From Paenibacillus sp. FSL H7-0737 (GTDB taxonomy: Bacteria; Bacillota; Bacilli; Paenibacillales; Paenibacillaceae): a DNA stretch of 64,000 bases. The position numbers and the translations under genes were made by a program. The stretch is from assembly GCF_000758545.1 (NCBI RefSeq), contig NZ_CP009279.1, forward strand, positions 496,001 to 560,000. Reading direction: 5' to 3'. Positions 59,550 through 64,000 of the stretch are shown in pieces (the first letter of the stretch is position 1; every line of letters starts with the position of its first letter). Under the pieces are notes generated by a model that was not told where the DNA came from, made no database searches, and saw only the letters and a list, made by a program, of their open reading frames with translations.

Positions 59550-61430
59550 TCAGTCGGTGTATAGATACCATCGTCTGACGATCGGAACTCTCTTCCAATG
59601 TTTCTTAAGCCAAGGAAGTACATAGTAATCTAGGCCAAATGTGCTGCCCGATCCGCCGATGCAGGCGATACCCGCACCAACATACCATAACATTTCTGTA
59701 GAAGCCATTTTGGTCGACCAGATCATGACGGACATGGCTATCGTCGCTATAGAAGCAATAGCTGTGAACAGACCAACGATGAGCATAATACCGAACACGA
59801 TTTCTGCACATACCATACCGATTTGGAACCATTTTGCGAGGAATGTATAACTTCCGTCGTTGTTGTAGAACATCAAATCCATGAACCAGTTTGTAATATT
59901 ATAAACGAAGCCAGGAACTGGCAATGCTTCAACCGCTTCTTTTGCAGTGGATACTGCTGAAGCTGCAGATTGTGCATCTACTGTTGTTTTAACTGCATCC
60001 ACCGCTACGCTGGCTGCTGATGAAGCATCCGTTGCAAAAGGAGCGGCTGGAATTAGGAATATCTTATTTGGATCTACCCAAATTTTCCGTAGCTTATCTA
60101 TACCTTCATATAACCACATTCCACCAAGCAGCATGCGAAGCGGAACGAGCCAGAAGTTAGGTGAACGCTTGGAGAAGTGTCCGCCCAAGAAGCTCTTACG
60201 GTTCTCAACATGGAAGAACTCATGCATCATGTAAGTCCAAACTTTATTGAAGCCTACAACCTGAGACAGGTAGAACATATTGATAAAGTGTTTGGATAAC
60301 ATTGCCATAAAACCAGTAAGCATAAAGAACTTGCCTGGCAAACCAACGTTTGCTACACCGTAGCGGCTACCGATGGATACCATAGTACCGTGGAAACCTG
60401 GTTTGTATGCTTTTTTAGCAGTGTTCTGAATGTCAGCTGCAATGTTACCAGCAACGATCGGAGCTGCTTGTTCAGCATTCTCAACCATTTGTGGTACAGG
60501 ACGAGTTTCACCTTCAGGAATGAAGAAAATGTTGTCCCCTACTACATATACGTTCTTATGATCTACACTTTCAAGGTTCTCATTCGTAACAATACGTTTG
60601 CGTCCTTGTTGTTGTACTTCAAGTCCACCCACGATTTCAGAACCTTCAACACCTGCAGTCCAAACAATGGTTTGTGAAGCGACAACATTTTTCTCACCAA
60701 GGGCAACACTACCTTCGCCTACTTCAGTGATCTTGGCGCCTGTTACAATTTCCACGTTCAGCTTGCGAAGGTGAGCTTCGGCTTTTTGAATCAGCTTATC
60801 TGGAAGGATAGGCAGAATCTTCGGAGCCATATCAGCCACAATCAATCTTACTTCGGATGGGTCGATATAGAACTCCTTGCACAATTCCTCGCGTTGCTCA
60901 GCCATTTCCCCAACAAGCTCGACACCTGTAAAGCCGGCACCAATGATAACGAAAGTTAACATTGCACGGCGTACAGTTGGATTTTTCTCCATAGCGGCTT
61001 TGGTATACATGTCGCGGATTTGACGTTTCAATGCTACCGCATCATCGTAAGACCAGAAGGAGAAGGTATTCTCTTCTGCACCTGGAATGCCGAAGAAGGT
61101 TGGTTTGCTACCTGTACCGATTACAAGGTAATCGTACGCATAGGTAGTTTTATTGGATTTGAGTTTCTTACCCTTGAAATCAATATTGCTGATTTCGTCA
61201 AGAACAACATTCACTTTAAGTCCAGCAAAGATTTTCTTTAGATCGATCTTGATTGAATCCTCTGGAGCACGGTTCGCGGCAACCTCATGCAGCTCAGTCA
61301 ATAGAGTGTGATATGGATTCCGGTCGATCAGTGTGATTTCAACATCTTTGTTTTTCTTAAATTTCTTTGCCAGTTTCTTAGCCGTGAGTACGCCGCCGTA
61401 GCCGCCGCCCAAAATGACTATTTTTTTCAA
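59550..61430 (-). CDS. ndh2: Type II NADH dehydrogenase with C-terminal membrane domain (Ndh2)
   Basis: A 626-residue fusion. Residues 1-400 form a two-Rossmann NADH:quinone oxidoreductase: GGGYGG at residues 8-13 (FAD), IIGAGFTGVELVGEMA (NADH) and VYVVGDN (FAD). After about residue 440, a DoxX-like region with four helices begins at NFWLVPLRMLLGGMWLYEG. This long form is the type reported in the Listeria EET locus, where it reduces demethylmenaquinone. The start is TTG, with GAGGTGA 7 nt upstream. It lies 48 bp after the pplA-like gene. Confidence 0.9.
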   Translation of the reverse strand: MKKIVILGGGYGGVLTAKKLAKKFKKNKDVEITLIDRNPYHTLLTELHEVAANRAPEDSIKIDLKKIFAGLKVNVVLDEISNIDFKGKKLKSNKTTYAYDYLVIGTGSKPTFFGIPGAEENTFSFWSYDDAVALKRQIRDMYTKAAMEKNPTVRRAMLTFVIIGAGFTGVELVGEMAEQREELCKEFYIDPSEVRLIVADMAPKILPILPDKLIQKAEAHLRKLNVEIVTGAKITEVGEGSVALGEKNVVASQTIVWTAGVEGSEIVGGLEVQQQGRKRIVTNENLESVDHKNVYVVGDNIFFIPEGETRPVPQMVENAEQAAPIVAGNIAADIQNTAKKAYKPGFHGTMVSIGSRYGVANVGLPGKFFMLTGFMAMLSKHFINMFYLSQVVGFNKVWTYMMHEFFHVENRKSFLGGHFSKRSPNFWLVPLRMLLGGMWLYEGIDKLRKIWVDPNKIFLIPAAPFATDASSAASVAVDAVKTTVDAQSAASAVSTAKEAVEALPVPGFVYNITNWFMDLMFYNNDGSYTFLAKWFQIGMVCAEIVFGIMLIVGLFTAIASIATIAMSVMIWSTKMASTEMLWYVGAGIACIGGSGSTFGLDYYVLPWLKKHWKRVPIVRRWYLYTD

Positions 61431-61478
61431 AAGAAATTCACCTCATTCGTCTGATTAACTGCAGAAGGTTATGCGAAA

Positions 61479-62369
61479 TTATTTCGCGCCTTCGAGTGCT
61501 TTTTCAGCAAGTGTAAAATATTCACCAACATGAATACTCACGCCGGAAATTGCATCAGTTTTACCTTCAGCTGTAAGTTCTGGAGCAGTACCTTTTTCAA
61601 GATAGTATTGCTCAACTTTTGCGATCTCTTCATGCCATTCAGCAGAAGCGCCGCCAGCTTTCATACCGTATTTACCATCGACGGAGAATTGTTTCTTGTC
61701 GTCGCCAGCAGCATTTACGCCACTGAATTTAACAGCAACAACATTACCGTTAGCAACAGTCAAGTCAACAGTGGATTTCCAACCGGAGTCTTTATCCATT
61801 TCGCCTTCAGCATGGTAACCTCCGTCTTTGTATTGACCAGCTTCAACAGGTCCAGCAGCCAGAGCAGCTTGAGCAGCTTTTACAAAGTCAGATACGTGTA
61901 CAGATACACCGGAGATAGCATCAGTTTTCCCCTCAGCGTCTAAAGTTATAGCTGCTGGATCTTGTTTTTCAATCAAGAAAGCTTCAGCTTTTGCTGCTTG
62001 CTCGTGCCATTCAGAAGAAGCACCACCAGCTTTCATGCCATATTTACCATCTTCGGAAACTTTTTTCTTCAGATCGCCAGCAGTGTTTACGTTAAAAGCA
62101 TCCCAGTCAGCCTTAGTGATCTTTCCACCTTCTACAGTTAGGAGTGCGAAATATTGCCAGCCAGTTTTAGCGTCCACATCAGCAGTAGCGTAATAAGTTC
62201 CGTCTTTGTACGTAGCCGCTTCAGTTCCAGTGTTAGTGGAATTAGTTGCTGTACTGTTTTCTGTTGGAGCATTAGTAGCCGCCGGTGTGTTGTCTGTGTT
62301 GTTACCGCAACCTGCAAGCAAACTACCTAAGATAAGGGCAGTCGACAAGATTACTGTTGTTTTTTTCAT
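61479..62369 (-). CDS. pplA: FMN-binding lipoprotein with two FMN_bind repeats, PplA-like
   Basis: A 296-residue lipoprotein. The signal peptide ends with lipobox LLAGC (Cys21), followed by a Thr/Asn/Ala-rich tether (22-55). Two homologous modules follow (about 55-170 and 178-296), each with GKYGMKAGGAS and WHE. Flavinylation-like motifs are D150-AISGVS (acceptor candidate Ser156) and D272-AISGVS (Ser278). The usual motif has Thr; both here have Ser and Val in place of Ala. This matches PplA, the extracellular flavoprotein of EET. Strong GGAGG site; Fnr-type boxes lie upstream. Confidence 0.88.
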   Translation of the reverse strand: MKKTTVILSTALILGSLLAGCGNNTDNTPAATNAPTENSTATNSTNTGTEAATYKDGTYYATADVDAKTGWQYFALLTVEGGKITKADWDAFNVNTAGDLKKKVSEDGKYGMKAGGASSEWHEQAAKAEAFLIEKQDPAAITLDAEGKTDAISGVSVHVSDFVKAAQAALAAGPVEAGQYKDGGYHAEGEMDKDSGWKSTVDLTVANGNVVAVKFSGVNAAGDDKKQFSVDGKYGMKAGGASAEWHEEIAKVEQYYLEKGTAPELTAEGKTDAISGVSIHVGEYFTLAEKALEGAK

Positions 62370-62391
62370 TTGTTATGACCTCCAAAAATAT

Positions 62392-62420
62392 AGTTTAAAA
62401 TATATATATTAAAATGTAAA
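62392..62420 (-). promoter_or_regulatory. Candidate promoter of pplA-ndh2
   Basis: Read leftward, TTTACA (62415-62420) and TAAACT (62392-62397) with 17-nt spacing. Other -10-like TATATT sequences nearby make the exact choice uncertain. Confidence 0.45.
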
Positions 62421-62440
62421 ACATTTTAATAGTAATGCGA

Positions 62441-62456
62441 AGTGATAAAAATCACT
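62441..62456. promoter_or_regulatory. Fnr-type box 1
   Basis: AGTGATAAAAATCACT, a perfect 5-6-5 palindrome-like box, about 79 bp before the pplA start. Confidence 0.65.
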
Positions 62457-62461
62457 TTATA

Positions 62462-62477
62462 AATGATATTTGTCACT
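62462..62477. promoter_or_regulatory. Fnr-type box 2, weak
   Basis: AATGA-N6-TCACT, with centre 21 bp (two turns) from box 1. Confidence 0.4.
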
Positions 62478-62601
62478 TTAATCTTGGGGTGAAGAGCCAA
62501 ACTCTAACAGTATCATGACATATATCGGCATACGATAGAAAAAAATTTAATGATGTTGTTTCATCTCCGAGGGCATTCTAGCACATAGAGCAAATAACTC
62601 A

Positions 62602-62617
62602 TGTGAAAAAAATCACT
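62602..62617. promoter_or_regulatory. Fnr-type box 3
   Basis: TGTGAAAAAAATCACT matches the Bacillus Fnr consensus TGTGA-N6-TCACT exactly. It lies 240 bp upstream of the pplA start. Confidence 0.7.
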
Positions 62618-62816
62618 TAAAAAATTAAATGTTTAATTTATACATTGATTGTATCAAATTTTAAAGGATTTGAATACCTTTTTTTAAACTATTATTTGAC
62701 AAATTGTGACTTTCTATAGATTAGGTAAGATTCATGGCGAATAGGACAGGGTAATGTAACGATAACACAGGATAGTATTCTACCCTACTTAATTCAGCTA
62801 AGGAGATGAGCATATA

Positions 62817-63020
62817 ATGGACAACAATGTGTTTAAAGGAAAATGGAAACAGCTCAAAGGCGAGGCCAAAAAGCAATGGGGCAAGCTTACAGATGACGAT
62901 CTTGATGTGATTGATGGTGAAAAGGATAAGTTGGTAGGTAAACTACAAGAGCGTTATGGCCATTCGAAAGAAGACGCGGAAAAAGAGTATCAAAGCTGGG
63001 GACGTTCCTACCGAGATTAA
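62817..63020 (+). CDS. csbD: CsbD family stress protein
   Basis: A 67-residue hydrophilic protein starting MDNNVFKGKWKQLKGEAKKQWG, with a KLTDDDLDVIDGEKDKLVGKLQ helix, the CsbD signature. It is often part of the general stress regulon; function unknown. AAGGAGATGA precedes the ATG. A 48-bp palindrome follows. Confidence 0.93.
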   Translation: MDNNVFKGKWKQLKGEAKKQWGKLTDDDLDVIDGEKDKLVGKLQERYGHSKEDAEKEYQSWGRSYRD

Positions 63021-63058
63021 TTCAAAATAGCTTTTACTCTAAGTACCCAAATATAAAA

Positions 63059-63106
63059 TGCATAGGAAGAGCGCAAATCGTATACGATTTGCGCTCTTCC
63101 TATGCA
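63059..63106. repeat. 48-bp perfect palindrome
   Basis: Two 24-bp arms meet with no loop (TGCATAGGAAGAGCGCAAAT on the left, its exact complement on the right). No T run follows. It lies between csbD and the kinase gene. Confidence 0.85.
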
Positions 63107-63189
63107 ACAATTAGGTGTGCGAAGGTTAAGCTATGGTATTATTGTGAGATGAAATCTGTAATTTATCTTGTGCAGGCAGGAGCAAAACT

Positions 63190-64000
63190 ATGGGGTATCT
63201 TAAAATATTTTTCGGGAATACCGCAATTCTTATAGCCGTGGCCTATTTGGCTAATCTGATCTATAAACATACCATTTCAAATGCAAGTGTAGGAATAAAA
63301 AAGGCGAGCTGGGTGATCCTGGCGATCTTTGCTGGTTGGATCAGTACTCTTTTTGGTTATAATTTGGACGACCATGTGATCTTTGATTTGCGGTTTGTAC
63401 CCTTAATCATCTCGACGCTGGCGTATCCTAGACCCATCACACTTATTTTGATCGGTATAGGGACGGGGCTTACAAGGTTAACTTTCGGAGTGACAGAGGC
63501 AGCAGTTGCAGGAATGCTAAATCTTTTTATTTTGGGAGTTATTTGCGCGGCGCTTAGCTACTGGGTCAGACGCTCAACCCTCAGTATTGTGAATCAAGGT
63601 CTGATCGTTATTCTAATCGTTAATCTTATGAATGCCATAAACATTATGGCGTTAGGCGTTATCCCTGTGGAAGAGTACATAAGAGAGATTATGCCAATTA
63701 CGTTCCCTGCGGGGCTAATTTTAAGTATTTTGTTCTCATTAATTATCCGTGATTTTCAACTCGGTCTTCTAAGGAATGAGCAGATCCAGCATGCTAACGA
63801 ACAGTTGTCTGCTCAGACTGAAGAATTACATAAGAACAAGCTTGATCTTGAAGAGCGTGCTAATCAGTTAATGATGGCATCTCAATTCAAATCGGAATTT
63901 CTCGCCAATATGTCACATGAGCTTAGAACTCCATTGAATAGCATCATTAATCTATCGCAATTAATTGAAGAAAATGATGATTTGCTTACGGAAGCAGAAA
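63190..64000 (+). CDS. Membrane sensor histidine kinase, 3'-truncated by window edge
   Basis: The first 270 codons of a kinase. An N-terminal block of about six helices (residues 1-190) includes the TLAYPRP segment and AVAGMLN of the 5TMR-LYT type. A coiled coil follows ([20 protein letters not shown]), then the HisKA motif [21 protein letters not shown] with the phospho-acceptor His. The catalytic domain lies beyond the window. AGGAG precedes the ATG. Confidence 0.85.
   Translation, partial: MGYLKIFFGNTAILIAVAYLANLIYKHTISNASVGIKKASWVILAIFAGWISTLFGYNLDDHVIFDLRFVPLIISTLAYPRPITLILIGIGTGLTRLTFGVTEAAVAGMLNLFILGVICAALSYWVRRSTLSIVNQGLIVILIVNLMNAINIMALGVIPVEEYIREIMPITFPAGLILSILFSLIIRDFQLGLLRNEQIQHANEQLSAQTEELHKNKLDLEERANQLMMASQFKSEFLANMSHELRTPLNSIINLSQLIEENDDLLTEAE

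Overview
The window looks like a chromosomal segment of a Paenibacillus-type low-to-mid GC Firmicute. The evidence is family-level: strong AGGAGG ribosome binding sites, YwbE, YneQ and YjcZ proteins, an SLH-anchored surface protein, LplB/YtcP-type sugar permeases paired with a YesMN-type two-component system, T-box, cobalamin and c-di-GMP leaders, and an LPXTG adhesin. No rRNA operon, CRISPR array or intact transposon was seen. One tRNA gene (Thr, anticodon CGT) is present.

Layout. Bases 1-7739 hold housekeeping and small genes: the NAD(P)HX repair enzyme (cut by the window edge), a short-chain dehydrogenase, a DUF4269 protein followed by a GNAT acetyltransferase remnant, the two-subunit iron-sulfur L-serine dehydratase sdaAB-sdaAA, yneQ, ywbE, and an HNH endonuclease gene entered through an 11-codon leader ORF. 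Bases 7792-21243 form a glycan-use locus: LacI regulator, a cytosolic GH30 glycosidase, a 1075-residue GH94-clan glycoside phosphorylase, two permeases, a binding lipoprotein, and a histidine kinase/AraC response regulator pair. Bases 21392-32485 hold an AAC(3)-family acetyltransferase, a histidine phosphatase, a 2602-residue SLH-anchored phosphoesterase with a recently duplicated 5'-nucleotidase module, and T-box-controlled serS.

Bases 32983-41036 hold an FMN reductase and a ribonucleotide reductase block, nrdD-nrdG-nrdA-nrdB, read leftward. It sits behind a cobalamin riboswitch and a promoter flanked by two NrdR-like boxes. Upstream of that promoter is a helically phased array of ten 11-bp repeats that resemble DnaA boxes. 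Bases 41131-48686 are accessory: tRNA-Thr, an amidase remnant, two YjcZ-type micropeptides, an NAD(P)H oxidoreductase/HxlR pair, a c-di-GMP-I riboswitch driving a sortase-anchored adhesin with a long Thr-Pro stalk, and an alpha/beta hydrolase.

Bases 49417-62369 contain what I read as a flavin-based extracellular electron transfer (EET) locus in two converging arms. The right-going arm is eetA, eetB, ECF transporter (ecfA-ecfA'-ecfT), a U32 iron-sulfur protein, a class-III aminotransferase and a UbiA prenyltransferase (DmkA-like). The left-going arm is pplA-like FMN-binding lipoprotein, ndh2 with a membrane tail, a small helical protein and a polyprenyl diphosphate synthase (DmkB-like). Fnr-type sites lie upstream of the pplA-like gene. 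The flavin-attaching ApbE/FmnB enzyme and an ECF S component are not in the window. The window ends with csbD, a 48-bp perfect palindrome and the start of a membrane histidine kinase.
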